64,000 nucleotides of DNA from Streptomyces marianii (GCF_005795905.1 NZ_VAWE01000001.1:1612001-1676000), one strand, 5' to 3'; shown: positions 25,384 to 34,370, counted from the first letter of the stretch. The notes: a model not told the origin generated them from the letters alone. Numbers and translations: made by a program.

Positions 25384-25414
25384 TTTCAATCATTGAGATA
25401 GTCGATGAGTGAAA
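25384..25414. promoter_or_regulatory. 31-bp dyad upstream of the MMPL gene, likely MarR operator
   Basis: TTTCAATCAT (25384-25393) and ATGAGTGAAA (25405-25414) are an inverted repeat with one mismatch and an 11-base centre, in a locally AT-rich patch. It ends 24 bases before the transporter start. Homodimeric winged-helix repressors bind sites of this kind. Confidence 0.7.
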
Positions 25415-25438
25415 CACTTCGTCCGGGTGAGGTACCGG

Positions 25439-27592
25439 ATGAAGCAACCGCACACAACCGGGAGTGCCATGTCCCCCTCCTCGCGACCGGCCCGCAGGCT
25501 GGTACCGCTCCTCCTGCTGGCCGTCTGGCTCGCCTGCGGAGCCGCCCTCGGCCCGTACGCCGGGAGGCTCGGCGAGGTCGCCACCAACGACCAGGCGGCC
25601 TTCCTGCCCCGCAGCGCCGAGTCCACGCGGGCCGTCGACGCCCGGGAGGCGTTCCGGCAGGACGAAAGCCTCCCGGCCGTCGTCGTCTGGACCGCCGAGG
25701 GCGACGGCGTCGCGGACCCGGCGGTGCGGCGCTCGGCGACCGAGGCGCTCGCCTCGCTCGAGGGAACCCCGGGGACCGCGGGCGCCGCCTCCCCCGCCCT
25801 GCCCGCCGAGGACGGCCGGGCGCTCCAGGGCGTCGTCCAGTTGCGGCCCGACCTGGGCGACCGGCTCCCCGACGTCCTGGCGGCGGTGCGCGAGGCGGCG
25901 GACCGGGTGCCCGGCACGACGGTCCACATCGCCGGGCCGGCCGCCACGCAGGCCGATCTGTCCGACGCGTTCGCGGGGATCGACGGACTGCTGCTCGGCG
26001 TCGCCCTCGCCACCGTGCTGCTGATCCTGCTGCTCGTGTACCGCAGCCTGCTGCTGCCGCTGGTGGTGATCGCCGGCGCGGTCCTCGCCCTGGGCCTGGC
26101 CTGCGCCGTCGTCTACGCGCTCGCCGACCGGGACGTGGTGCGGGTCGACGGCCAGGTGCAGGGCATCCTCTCGATCCTGGTCATCGGCGCCGCCACCGAC
26201 TACGCACTCCTGCTGACGGCCCGCTACCGCGAGGAGCTGGCCGGGGACGCGGACCGGTTCGCAGCCATGCGGGCGGCGCTGCGGCGCTCCGCCGGCCCCG
26301 TCGTGGCGAGTGCGGCCACCGTCGCCCTCGGGCTCCTCGCGCTGCTCTTCAGCGATCTGACCAACAACCGGGCCCTCGGGCCGGTCGGTGCCATCGGGAT
26401 CGTCTGCGCCGTGCTCAGCGCCCTCACCTTCCTGCCGGCCGTACTGGTCCTGCTCGGGCGGGCCGCGTACTGGCCCGCGCGACCCAAGCAGCCGGCCGGC
26501 GAAGGCTCTTCGGCCCGGGGCGTCTGGACGCGCGTGGCCGCTCTGGTGGACCGCGCCCCGCGCAAGGTCTGGGCGGCCACACTGGCCGGACTGCTGGCGT
26601 GCGCCGCGTTCGCCCCGGGGCTCGTCTCGAAAGGGGTGCCCCTGGACGAGATCTTCGTGAACGACGCGCCGTCCGTCACCGCGCAGGCCGTTCTCGGCGA
26701 GCACTTCCCCGGCGGCTCGGGCAACCCGGCCGTCGTCATCGCCGACGCAGGCCGGGTCGGGGACGTGACGGCCGCCGCCGCGGCGACGGACGGTGTGGAC
26801 TCGGCGGCTCCCGCGACCGCCTCCGGGCGCCCCGGCGCGGGAGAGCCGCTGGTGGCGGACGGGAAGGTCCGCATCGACGTCACCCTCAAGGACGCCGCCG
26901 ACAGCGACGCGGCCAAGGACACGGTGGTACGGCTGCGCGACGCGGTGCACGCCGTGCCCGGCGCGGACGCCCTCGTCGGCGGATACACGGCGCAGCAGTA
27001 CGACACCCAGCGGACCGCCGAACGCGACCGCCTGCTCATCGTGCCCGTGGTCCTCGTGGTCATCCTGGCCATCCTGGTCGCACTGCTCCGGTCCGTGCTG
27101 GTGCCGGTGCTGCTCGTCGCGACCGTCGCCCTCAACTTCCTCGCGACACTGGGCGTCTCGGCGCTGGTGTTCCGGGGCGCGTTCGGCTTCTCGGGCACCG
27201 ACGCCTCGGTGCCGCTGTACGGATTCGTGTTCCTGGTGGCCCTCGGCGTGGACTACAACATCTTCCTGATGTCCCGCGTCCGCGAGGAGTCCCTGCTGCA
27301 CGGGACGCGCGAGGGCGTCCTGCGCGGTCTCACCGCGACCGGCGGGGTCATCACCTCCGCGGGCGTGGTGCTCGCCGCGACCTTCGCCGCGCTCGCCGTG
27401 ATCCCGCTGGCGTTCCTGGTCCAGATCGCGTTCATCGTCGCCTTCGGGGTCCTGCTCGACACCCTCGTCGTCCGGTCCCTGCTCGTCCCGGCCCTCGTCA
27501 GGGACATCGGCCGCACGGCCTGGTGGCCCGGGCGGCTGAGCCGCGAGCAGGTGCGCGAGAAGCCGCCCCGGGTGCCGGCTGACATCGCCTGA
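25439..27592 (+). CDS. MMPL-family RND exporter
   Basis: About 717 residues from ATG 25439, which has GAGG seven bases upstream; GTG 25409 lies inside the dyad and is unlikely. The two-fold MMPL layout is clear. In the first half there is a membrane helix, an extracellular loop with DQAAFLPRSAEST, and a helix bundle with GILSILVIGAATDYALLLTARYREEL. In the second half there is LDEIFVNDAPSVTAQAVL then YGFVFLVALGVDYNIFLMSRVREE. The two D-Y pairs (ATDYALL and GVDYNIF) are the proton-relay motif. MMPL proteins export lipids or drugs. It is followed at once by a strong terminator, so it is monocistronic. Confidence 0.92.
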   Translation: MKQPHTTGSAMSPSSRPARRLVPLLLLAVWLACGAALGPYAGRLGEVATNDQAAFLPRSAESTRAVDAREAFRQDESLPAVVVWTAEGDGVADPAVRRSATEALASLEGTPGTAGAASPALPAEDGRALQGVVQLRPDLGDRLPDVLAAVREAADRVPGTTVHIAGPAATQADLSDAFAGIDGLLLGVALATVLLILLLVYRSLLLPLVVIAGAVLALGLACAVVYALADRDVVRVDGQVQGILSILVIGAATDYALLLTARYREELAGDADRFAAMRAALRRSAGPVVASAATVALGLLALLFSDLTNNRALGPVGAIGIVCAVLSALTFLPAVLVLLGRAAYWPARPKQPAGEGSSARGVWTRVAALVDRAPRKVWAATLAGLLACAAFAPGLVSKGVPLDEIFVNDAPSVTAQAVLGEHFPGGSGNPAVVIADAGRVGDVTAAAAATDGVDSAAPATASGRPGAGEPLVADGKVRIDVTLKDAADSDAAKDTVVRLRDAVHAVPGADALVGGYTAQQYDTQRTAERDRLLIVPVVLVVILAILVALLRSVLVPVLLVATVALNFLATLGVSALVFRGAFGFSGTDASVPLYGFVFLVALGVDYNIFLMSRVREESLLHGTREGVLRGLTATGGVITSAGVVLAATFAALAVIPLAFLVQIAFIVAFGVLLDTLVVRSLLVPALVRDIGRTAWWPGRLSREQVREKPPRVPADIA

Positions 27593-27593
27593 G

Positions 27594-27630
27594 CCCCGCC
27601 CGGGACCGAGCGCCCCGGTCCCGGGCGGGG
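27594..27630 (+). terminator. Terminator of the MMPL gene
   Basis: A perfect 15-bp stem (27594-27608 with 27616-27630) with a 7-base loop, two bases after the stop codon. Confidence 0.88.
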
Positions 27631-27714
27631 AACCGTTCCGTGACCCTGCCTGTGATCGCCCTCTCCCCGGGTAGCCGCGCCCGCGTGTCACGCTCGTGGC
27701 GGCCGCGGGCGCCC

Positions 27715-27912
27715 GTGAGGAATGACCTGACGGCGCCCGGTCCGCTCCTGGCGGCGCCGCCCGAGCGCGAACGGACGATCCTCACCCTGCGGTTCGTCCA
27801 TGACATGAGCCGGTCCCGGATCGGCGCCGAGCCGGGGATCTCCCAGACGCACGTGTCCCGATTGCTGCGGCGCGCGCCGTCCCGGCTGTGCACGGAGCCG
27901 ACGCGGGACTGA
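27715..27912 (+). pseudogene. Sigma-70 region 4 remnant (SigB-like)
   Basis: The frame reads LLAAPPERERTILTLRFVHDMSRSRIGAEPGISQTHVSRLLRRAPSRL, the region 4.2 helix-turn-helix of a SigB/F-type sigma factor. It resembles LEERDRRILHLRFVEELTQAQIGEQLGISQMHVSRLL of the intact gene at 29.8 kb. Regions 2 and 3 are absent, and the surrounding sequence has no continuing homology. The key glycine of the turn is replaced (AEPGIS for EQLGIS). It is probably a decayed duplicate rather than a working small protein. Confidence 0.6.
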
Positions 27913-28081
27913 GCGGACCGGCCGCTCCGGGCCCGCACCGGCGACCCCCGGTGTGCGGGCCAGGTGCTTCGGGGCCCCGCCGTCCCGCGCCTCGGGCGCC
28001 GCGCCGGAGCCCCGGTGCGCGGCCGCGCCCGCACCCGCCGTCCCGGACCGCGGGCCCCGCCCGGCCGGGCGACCGCCCCGG

Positions 28082-28864
28082 CTACGGAACCGCCGCGCGC
28101 GCCCCGGGACCGGAGACCGCCGGCACCGGCCCGTCCGCGCGGGGCACGGGCACGTCGTGCGCGAGGGCGTCCCGGGGCTGGAGCAGCGCGTCGGAGACGT
28201 CGAGCAGGGAGAGTCCGTCCCTCGCGCCGGCGGCCTGGAGCATCGACAGCGCTTCGGCGACGGGACAGTCCTCGCGAGCCGCGAGATACCCGGCCGCCCG
28301 GTGGATGCGCTCCCAGCGGGCCGCCCGGGTGTCGGTGGTCCAGACCGGGCAGTCGCACTCGTCGCTGCCGTGCACGGGACGCCAGCGCAGCAGCGCGTCG
28401 AGCGCGAGGCCCGCCGCGTGCTGCCCCTCGGCGATATGAGCGTCCGTCACTTCGGCGCGGACGGTGTAGTACAGGCAGATCACGCCGACCGGCGCACGCT
28501 GGACGTGCAGCGGGAGCGCCAGCATCTGGCGGACGTCGGCGAGCCCCTCGTGGAGCGGCGATCCCGCGCGGCACGGCTCGCCGCGCACGTCCCGGACGTG
28601 GACCGGCCGCATGCGCAGGGCTGCGCTGACGGACGGCCCACCGCCCAGGGTGAACTGCGTCGCCTCGCCGCGAAGGGCCGGTTCGTCGGTGGCGTGGAGC
28701 AGCCTCCAGTGCTCCACGCGGGGCAGGAGCGACAGGGCCGCCCGCTGGGCGCCCAGCGCCTGGGCGAAGGCGGCGCACAACCGCTGCGGCAGGGTTCGGC
28801 GGCCGACTGCCGCGGCGACCGAGACGTCATGGACGATCGACGGTGGTTCCTCCAGCATGTTCAA
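28082..28864 (-). CDS. GAF-ANTAR RNA-binding regulator
   Basis: A 260-residue protein. Residues about 20-150 form a GAF domain (LPQRLCAAFAQALGAQRAALSLLPRVEHWRLLHATDEPA... MLALPLHVQRAPVGVICLYY). Residues about 175-230 match ANTAR: RAARWERIHRAAGYLAAREDCPVAEALSMLQAAGARDGLSLLDVSDALL. ANTAR proteins bind paired hairpins in nascent RNA and act as antiterminators. No two-hairpin ANTAR target was recognised in the window. Start is ATG 28864 or 28858. It has a proline/alanine-rich tail. Confidence 0.85.
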   Translation of the reverse strand: MNMLEEPPSIVHDVSVAAAVGRRTLPQRLCAAFAQALGAQRAALSLLPRVEHWRLLHATDEPALRGEATQFTLGGGPSVSAALRMRPVHVRDVRGEPCRAGSPLHEGLADVRQMLALPLHVQRAPVGVICLYYTVRAEVTDAHIAEGQHAAGLALDALLRWRPVHGSDECDCPVWTTDTRAARWERIHRAAGYLAAREDCPVAEALSMLQAAGARDGLSLLDVSDALLQPRDALAHDVPVPRADGPVPAVSGPGARAAVP

Positions 28865-29118
28865 TTCCCTTCAGCCGTGGCTGCCGTGAGGCGGCAGCCC
28901 CGCGGGCGCGTCCCGGACGCGTGTTCCGGACGTCCCGGGGATGCCCGTTCGTCTACCACGCTCCCGAATGCCTCATGTGCCATCCGCCCGTTCCGTCCCG
29001 CACCGGGCGCATTCCGGCGTTCCGGACGGGAGCCGAACGACTCGCGTCCGTAGCCGCCCAGCGGGCGGACGGCGCAGCACGCCCTGGGCCGTTCGGGTCA
29101 TGCCGGACCGGCCGCGGC

Positions 29119-29143
29119 GATTACCGTCCGCCGTCACGGGTAG
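29119..29143 (+). promoter_or_regulatory. SigB-type promoter match before the DUF2267 gene
   Basis: GATT (29119-29122), 15 bases, then GGGTAG (29138-29143) agrees with the streptomycete SigB-family pattern GNNT-N14-16-GGGTAC/T apart from the last base. It is 73 bases before the gene start. Confidence 0.5.
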
Positions 29144-29215
29144 CCGGTTGATCACGTTCAGTGGCCGCACTGTTCCGGCGCGGGCCGGCAGAACGACCAC
29201 GGCAAGGAGCGCGCC

Positions 29216-29608
29216 ATGAAGAGCCGATTGGAAGCATTGCTGGACCAGGTACGGGAACGGGGCCGCTACGTCAGGCGGCAGGAGGCGGCCAGGGCCGTCG
29301 AGAGCGTCCTGGACGTCCTGGGTGCCCATCTCGTGGGCGACGACCGCAGCGATCTCGCCCGGCTGCTGCCCCACCAGTGCGGCCCGCTGCTGACGGGCGG
29401 CCCGCCCTCCAGCGAACCCCTCACCCCGCGCGGCTTCGTCGCAGCGGTCGCGGCCCGCGACCACGGCGACTTCGGCGAGGCACGGCGCGCCGTCACGGCC
29501 GTGCTCGGCATCGTCGCCGAGGTGGCGGACGACGCCCTGCTGCGCCGCATTCTGACCCAACTCCCCCCGGGCCACGCGGGGTTGTTCGGCCGTACGGAGC
29601 CGGTATGA
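29216..29608 (+). CDS. DUF2267 protein
   Basis: A 130-residue soluble helical protein. RRQEAARAVESVLDVLGAHLVGDDRSDLARLLPHQCGPLLTGG is the signature DUF2267 repeat of a two-helix unit followed by LP-x-x-C/L. A second, weaker unit follows (GDFGEARRAVTAVLGIVAEVADDALLRRILTQLPPGHAGLF). The family is linked to stress conditions but has no known activity. AAGGAG lies upstream of ATG 29216. A SigB-like promoter match precedes it and the sigB gene follows 150 bases later. Confidence 0.82.
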   Translation: MKSRLEALLDQVRERGRYVRRQEAARAVESVLDVLGAHLVGDDRSDLARLLPHQCGPLLTGGPPSSEPLTPRGFVAAVAARDHGDFGEARRAVTAVLGIVAEVADDALLRRILTQLPPGHAGLFGRTEPV

Positions 29609-29684
29609 GCGGGGCGGAAGCGACGGGCGGGTCCTGGTCGGACGGGGTTCGCGAAACCCGACTGCCCGATCGGCGAGCGACGGG

Positions 29685-29709
29685 GAATGCGCTCCGGCAT
29701 CCCGGGTAT
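29685..29709 (+). promoter_or_regulatory. SigB-type promoter match before sigB
   Basis: GAAT (29685-29688), 15 bases, then GGGTAT (29704-29709) fits GNNT-N14-16-GGGTAT exactly. It is 49 bases before the sigB ATG, so the gene may be autoregulated. Confidence 0.6.
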
Positions 29710-29757
29710 GCGGACCGGGCACGGGGGTTGGAGACACGGACGACAGGGGTGGATGGC

Positions 29758-30636
29758 ATGGCAGCCGTGACCGCAGTGACAACCGCGGCACCGGAGAAGA
29801 CGTCGGCGGCCGGGGCGATCGGCATCACGCACATCGCGGACCCGTCCAAGGTGGCTCCCCAGGACGCACGCGACCTCTCCCGTCAGTTCTTCGCCCGGCT
29901 GGCACAGCTCGAGGAGGGCACGCACGAGTACCAGTACGTGCGCAACACCCTCATCGAGATGAACCTGTCGCTGGTCAGGTACGCGGCGGGTCGCTTCCGC
30001 AGCCGGGGCGCGGACGAGATGGAGGACATCGTCCAGGTCGGCACGATCGGTCTGATCAAGGCCATCGACCGGTTCGACCTGTCCCGCGAGGTGGAGTTCA
30101 CCACCTTCGCCGTGCCCTGCATCGTCGGTGAGATCAAGCGCTTCTTCCGGGACACCAGCTGGGCCGTGCACGTCCCCCGGCGGCTCCAGGAGGCCCGCGT
30201 CGAGCTGGCCAAGGCCACCGAGGAGCTGCGGAGCCGGCTCGGCCGGACCCCCACGGTGAGGGAGCTCTCCGAGCTGATGTCGCTCCCGGAGGAGGACGTC
30301 ATCGAGGCCCGCAAGGCCTCCAACGCCTACAACTCCGCCTCCCTGGACGCCGCCCTCACGGGCGACAACACGCAGGACAGCGAGGCGGCCCTGGCCGACT
30401 TCATCGGCGAGGAGGAGGCGGCGCTCGAGCTCATCGAGGACTTCCACTCCCTAGCCCCCCTGATCGCCGAGCTTGAGGAGCGCGACCGCCGGATCCTGCA
30501 CCTCCGCTTCGTGGAGGAGCTGACACAGGCCCAGATCGGCGAACAGCTGGGCATCTCCCAGATGCATGTCTCACGGCTGCTCACCCGCATCATCAAGCGG
30601 CTCCGTGCAGGTCTGCTGGAGACCGGCACCGGCTGA
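29758..30636 (+). CDS. sigB: SigB/SigF-family RNA polymerase sigma factor
   Basis: A 292-residue group 3 sigma factor. Region 2 contains YVRNTLIEMNLSLVRYAAGRFRSRGADEMEDIVQVGTIGLIKAIDRFDLSREVEFTTFAVPCIVGEIKRFFRDTSWAVHVPRR. Region 3 has LRSRLGRTPTVRELSELMSLPEEDVIEARKA. Region 4 has LEERDRRILHLRFVEELTQAQIGEQLGISQMHVSRLLTRI. All are complete. ATG 29758 is used; GTG 29749 in frame is possible. These sigma factors direct osmotic, oxidative and developmental stress genes and are held by RsbW-like kinases. A SigB-like promoter match lies upstream. In S. griseus a SigB-like factor (CrtS) is needed for carotenoid synthesis; whether this gene has that role is not shown. Confidence 0.92.
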   Translation: MAAVTAVTTAAPEKTSAAGAIGITHIADPSKVAPQDARDLSRQFFARLAQLEEGTHEYQYVRNTLIEMNLSLVRYAAGRFRSRGADEMEDIVQVGTIGLIKAIDRFDLSREVEFTTFAVPCIVGEIKRFFRDTSWAVHVPRRLQEARVELAKATEELRSRLGRTPTVRELSELMSLPEEDVIEARKASNAYNSASLDAALTGDNTQDSEAALADFIGEEEAALELIEDFHSLAPLIAELEERDRRILHLRFVEELTQAQIGEQLGISQMHVSRLLTRIIKRLRAGLLETGTG

Positions 30637-30670
30637 GCCGGCGGACGCGCACAGCAGACACACGCACGAT

Positions 30671-30714
30671 CGGCGGTGGCCCCCGGCCCGGCAAGGGCGA
30701 GGGGGCCACCGCCG
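30671..30714 (+). terminator. Terminator of sigB
   Basis: CGGCGGTGGCCCCC (30671-30684) pairs perfectly with 30701-30714; the loop is 16 bases. Confidence 0.85.
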
Positions 30715-30869
30715 TTCGGCGTGCCGTCGGGCCGTCGGCCCGGGACGGGACGTGCGGGTGCCCGCGGGCGGCCCGTCCGGGCCGGCGACCGGGGAGACAC
30801 CACCGCGCGTGCAACACCGAGCGGCCGGATCCGCCCGGACGGCGGCCTCGTGACTACCGGAGCTGCGCG

Positions 30870-31265
30870 GTGACGGGCATACTCCGCACCATGGACGCGA
30901 GCAGCGAAGACCGGCCCCGCGGCGACGTCGGGTTCCGGCAGGACGGAGAGGGTCCGGTGGGCGTCCAGTACGCGGCCGGAGGTGCCTGGGTGATCGCCGC
31001 CAGAGGCGATCTGGACCTGACCAGCCTTCCGCCGCTGGACGCCGCGCTGACCGCCGCGTCCGCGGAGCACTCCCAGGTGATCCTGGACGTCTCCGGCGTC
31101 ACCTTCGGCGACTCGGCCTTCCTGAACCTGATGCTGCGGGTCCATCAGAACGCGGACCTGCGCGTCGCGAGGCCGCAGCCCCAGCTGCGGCGGCTTCTGG
31201 AGATCACGGGGGCCGACCAGGTCCTGGACGTCAGGGACGACCTGGACGCCGTGCCCCGTCCCTGA
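30870..31265 (+). CDS. STAS-domain anti-sigma factor antagonist
   Basis: A 131-residue protein; GTG 30870 with GGAG eight bases upstream is preferred to ATG 30891, which has no site. The STAS core is GAWVIAARGDLDLTSLPPLDAAL and SQVILDVSGVTFGDSAFLNLMLRVHQNADL, with the target serine in GDSAF. It converges on a minus-strand RsbW-like kinase gene 95 bases away. The two may form a cognate pair that controls the nearby SigB. Confidence 0.88.
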   Translation: MTGILRTMDASSEDRPRGDVGFRQDGEGPVGVQYAAGGAWVIAARGDLDLTSLPPLDAALTAASAEHSQVILDVSGVTFGDSAFLNLMLRVHQNADLRVARPQPQLRRLLEITGADQVLDVRDDLDAVPRP

Positions 31266-31359
31266 TGGGGCGCCGGCCGCTCCGGAGCGGCCGGAGCGCT
31301 GCGGGCCGTCGGCGCACCGCGCCGGTCGCGGCGCGGCGGACGGTCCGGCGCGCACGCCG

Positions 31360-31812
31360 TCAGGGGCACACGCGGTCAGGGCAGGACACGCGCACCGTGA
31401 TGCGCTTGCCGACCGGCTCGCGCTCGACGGTGAGTCCCTCGCACAGTGCCAGGACGATCTCCAGTCCGTGCTGGCCGACGCGCCCCGGGTCCGCGGCCCG
31501 CGCGAGGGGAAGCGTCGTGCTGCTGTCCCACACGGTGACCTCGATGCCCGACGGGATCCTCTCCAGGTCCATCGCGCACGGCCCGTGGGCGTACTTGCAC
31601 GCGTTGGTCACCAGTTCCGACACGATCAGCTGGACGGCCCCCACCGTCTCCGATGCGGCTTCAAAGCCGTGCCTGTCCACCAGGAACCGCGTGGCGAAGC
31701 CGCGGGCCTCGGCGATGCTCCCCGGGCCGCCGTCGTACACGGCGCCCGCCCACGCGTCGCCGGCCCATGCCGCGGCAGCCCCGCGGCCCGTCCCGATCAC
31801 ACTCGAACTCAT
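31360..31812 (-). CDS. RsbW-like ATP-binding anti-sigma kinase
   Basis: A 150-residue HATPase_c protein. N-box LIVSELVTNACKYAHGP, G1-like VTVWDSSTTLP and G2 GRVGQHGLEIVLALCEGLTV are all present. The length is that of stand-alone RsbW/SpoIIAB-type kinases. The C-terminal CPDRVCP gives two cysteines. It shares the gap with a convergent STAS protein. Upstream of its start (31813-32223) there are about 400 bases with no gene. Confidence 0.87.
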   Translation of the reverse strand: MSSSVIGTGRGAAAAWAGDAWAGAVYDGGPGSIAEARGFATRFLVDRHGFEAASETVGAVQLIVSELVTNACKYAHGPCAMDLERIPSGIEVTVWDSSTTLPLARAADPGRVGQHGLEIVLALCEGLTVEREPVGKRITVRVSCPDRVCP

Positions 31813-32223
31813 CTGCTGGTCGTCCTGTTCGTGCCTGCCGTCCCTGGGTCGGCGCTCTCCTACCCCGAATCCGCGCGACGGCACCTCCCGGCGGACGGAA
31901 AACGAAACCGGCGGCGAACGCGGGGGGCGCGTCCGGCCGGTCGGTTCCCGGCCGTGTGACGCCGGCGTGCCCGGAACGGCAGGACCGACCGGCACGGCAG
32001 GTGCACGGGCGCTCCTTCGCGGCACGGTGCGCACGGCTGCGCACCTCGTTCGGCTGACGTTCACCAGCCCCCCTCGTCGGATGCCCGGTTCGCCCGGGGA
32101 ACGCTCGGCGCCCCGCACCCTTCGCGCCGCGCCGCCCTCCGAGGCCCGGGCCGAGGGGTCCCAGCCGGGATCCAGGCCCCGCGCCCCCGCCCGGGACCGC
32201 GCGCCACGTGGAGGCGACGTGCT

Positions 32224-32661
32224 TCAGGAGCGGGGCAGCCGCACGACGGTGACGAAGAAGTCGTCGATCTTCCTGATCGCGGCGATGAACTGCTCCAGGT
32301 CGACCGGCTTGGTGACGTAGGCGCTGGCGTGGAGCCGGTAGCTGCGCAGGATGTCCTCCTCCGCCGCGGACGTCGTCAGCACCACCACGGGGATGTGGGT
32401 GAGCTCCGAGTCGGCCTTGATGCGCTCGAGCACCTGCCGTCCGTCGTACTTGGGCAGATTGAGGTCGAGGAGGATCAGGTCGGGGCGCGGGGCGTCCTGG
32501 TGGGCTCCCCTCCGGTAGAGGAAGTCCAGCGCCTCCTCGCCGTCGCGCACCACGTGAAGCGTGTTGCCGATCTTGTTGTCCTCGAACGCCTCGCGGGTCA
32601 TCAGTTCGTCGCCCGGGTCGTCCTCGACGAGCAGGACCTCGATCGGCTTGGTGGCGCTCAT
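32224..32661 (-). CDS. Rcp1-type single-domain response regulator
   Basis: A 145-residue receiver domain. It has the acidic pair LLVEDDPGD, the phospho-acceptor in LILLDLNLPKYDG, the threonine in VVLTTSAAEED and the lysine in AYVTKPVDLEQF. The insertion RRGAHQDAPRPDLI is typical of Rcp1-like regulators that partner phytochrome-type kinases. There is no output domain. ATG 32661 overlaps the kinase stop (ATGA), so the two are coupled and likely cognate. Confidence 0.92.
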   Translation of the reverse strand: MSATKPIEVLLVEDDPGDELMTREAFEDNKIGNTLHVVRDGEEALDFLYRRGAHQDAPRPDLILLDLNLPKYDGRQVLERIKADSELTHIPVVVLTTSAAEEDILRSYRLHASAYVTKPVDLEQFIAAIRKIDDFFVTVVRLPRS

Positions 32662-34370
32662 ACGTTATCTCCAGTGGTGAGGGGCGCGTGGCCGTCACGG
32701 GCCGGGTCCGCTGCGGGGTGCTGCGGTGCCGCGCCCGTGGACTCCGTCTCCGCGGGAGGTTTCTCTGCGGGGACGGCCGGCAGGGTGAAGTGGATCCGCG
32801 CCCCCTCGGACTGGTCGGTGTCGATCCAGATCCGGCCGCCGTGGTGCTCCACGATCTTCTTGCAGAGGGCCAGGCCTATGCCCGTACCGGTGTAGGCGTC
32901 CCGGCCGTGGAGCCGCTGGAAGATCACGAAGACCTTTTCCGCGAACTCCTCCGGGATGCCGATGCCGTTGTCGTCGACACGGTAGTGCCAGGCCGGGACC
33001 TCGCCGTCGTTCTCCGCCTCGACGGTGACGCGGACGAGCGGCGGGAGGCCGGGGGTCCGGAACTTCACCGCGTTGCCGATCAGGTTCTGCCACAGCATCG
33101 TCAGCAGCGTCGGATCGCCGGTCGTGGAGTGGAGGTCGTCCGGGCGCTCGACGACGGCACCCGCCTCCTCCACGGCCGTGCCGAGGTTGGCCAGCGCCCC
33201 TTCCAGCGCGGAGTCCATTCCGACGGTCTCGCTGACGTCGTTGAGCCGCCCCACCCGGGAGTAGGCCAGCAGATCGTTGATCAGGACCTGCATGCGCTTG
33301 GCGCCGTCGACGGCGAAGTCGATGTACTGCTTGGCCCGGTCGTCGAGCTGGTCCCCGTACCGCTTCTCGAGGAGCTGGCAGAACGAGGCCACCTTCCGGA
33401 GCGGCTCCTGCAGGTCGTGCGAGGCGACGTAGGCGAACTGCTCCAGCTCGGCGTTGGAGCGGCGCAGTTCCACCGTCTGTTCGTCGAGGACGGCCGTGCG
33501 CTGGGCGAGCAGTTCCTCACGCTGCTGCGAGGCCCTCAGGGCGTCGAGGACGCGGACGCGCATCGCCTCGACGGCGACGGCGAGGTGCCGGGTCTCCGCC
33601 GGCCCGCCGGGCTCGATGCTGTGCTCGAAGTCGCCGTCGGCGACCCGCTGGGCCGCCGTGCGCAGCCCGTCCAGCGGCCGTCCGACGGCCCGGTGGAGCA
33701 CGACCACCAGCACCGCGACGAACGCGACGAACGCCGCCAGCATCCCGGCGAGGACCCAGTTGTGGCCGGTGCGGGTACGGTGCATCTCCGCCCTGGCGGT
33801 GGTCCGTTCCGCGGTCAGGGTCTCGTTCAGCTCGTCGAACCGCTCACGGAGCCGGTCGAAGGCGACCTTGCTCCGCTGGAGTTCCGTCGTAGCGGACGCG
33901 GGCAGAGTGCCCTGGCGGGCCCGTTCCACGAGCGGCCCGGCGTGGCCGGTCCGCCAGGCCTCGGCCGCCTCCTCCGTCGCCGACACGACGGAGAGCAGGG
34001 CGGGGTCGCCGGCGAGCGCCTCGCGCAGGGCCCGCTCGGCGGACTCCTCGTCCCTCTGCCCCTGGGTGTAGGGCTCCAGCCAGCGGGTGTCCCGGCTGAG
34101 GACGAAGCCGCGCACCCCGGTCTCCTGGTCGATGAGCGCCTTCTGCATCCGGTACGCGTCCACCCGGGCCGGCTGGATGCGGTCGACGAGGTCGTCGGAC
34201 TCGGCGGCCGTCCGGGAGAGCAACTGCGCCCCCACCACGGCGAAGCCCGTCACCACGACGAGGATGGCGGCCAGGACGATCCCCAGCCACATCGGGACGG
34301 TGAGCGCGGTGCGCCGGTCCCGAGCGGGTGGTGCGCCGGTGGGCGTCAGCGGTTCTTCGCGACTGGTCAC
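32658..34370 (-). CDS. CHASE3-HAMP sensor histidine kinase
   Basis: About 570 residues. A membrane helix (MWLGIVLAAILVVVTGFAVVGAQLL) is followed by a CHASE3-like extracellular domain (YRMQKALIDQETGVRGFVLSRDTRWLEPY), a second helix (WVLAGMLAAFVAFVAVLVVVL) and HAMP. HisKA has the FAYVASHDLQEPLRKV form and HATPase_c has QNLIGNAVKF, VDDNGIGIPEEF and GTGIGLALCKK. GTG 34370 overlaps the upstream stop (GTGA), which argues for coupling; ATG 34385 in frame is the alternative. It lies between an RsbU-like phosphatase gene and a single-domain response regulator, both overlapping it. Confidence 0.9.
   Translation of the reverse strand: MTSREEPLTPTGAPPARDRRTALTVPMWLGIVLAAILVVVTGFAVVGAQLLSRTAAESDDLVDRIQPARVDAYRMQKALIDQETGVRGFVLSRDTRWLEPYTQGQRDEESAERALREALAGDPALLSVVSATEEAAEAWRTGHAGPLVERARQGTLPASATTELQRSKVAFDRLRERFDELNETLTAERTTARAEMHRTRTGHNWVLAGMLAAFVAFVAVLVVVLHRAVGRPLDGLRTAAQRVADGDFEHSIEPGGPAETRHLAVAVEAMRVRVLDALRASQQREELLAQRTAVLDEQTVELRRSNAELEQFAYVASHDLQEPLRKVASFCQLLEKRYGDQLDDRAKQYIDFAVDGAKRMQVLINDLLAYSRVGRLNDVSETVGMDSALEGALANLGTAVEEAGAVVERPDDLHSTTGDPTLLTMLWQNLIGNAVKFRTPGLPPLVRVTVEAENDGEVPAWHYRVDDNGIGIPEEFAEKVFVIFQRLHGRDAYTGTGIGLALCKKIVEHHGGRIWIDTDQSEGARIHFTLPAVPAEKPPAETESTGAAPQHPAADPARDGHAPLTTGDNV

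Noticed and set aside
25409..25439. GTG 25409 as start of the MMPL exporter
   Set aside because: It lies inside the dyad and has no ribosome site; ATG 25439 has GAGG seven bases upstream.
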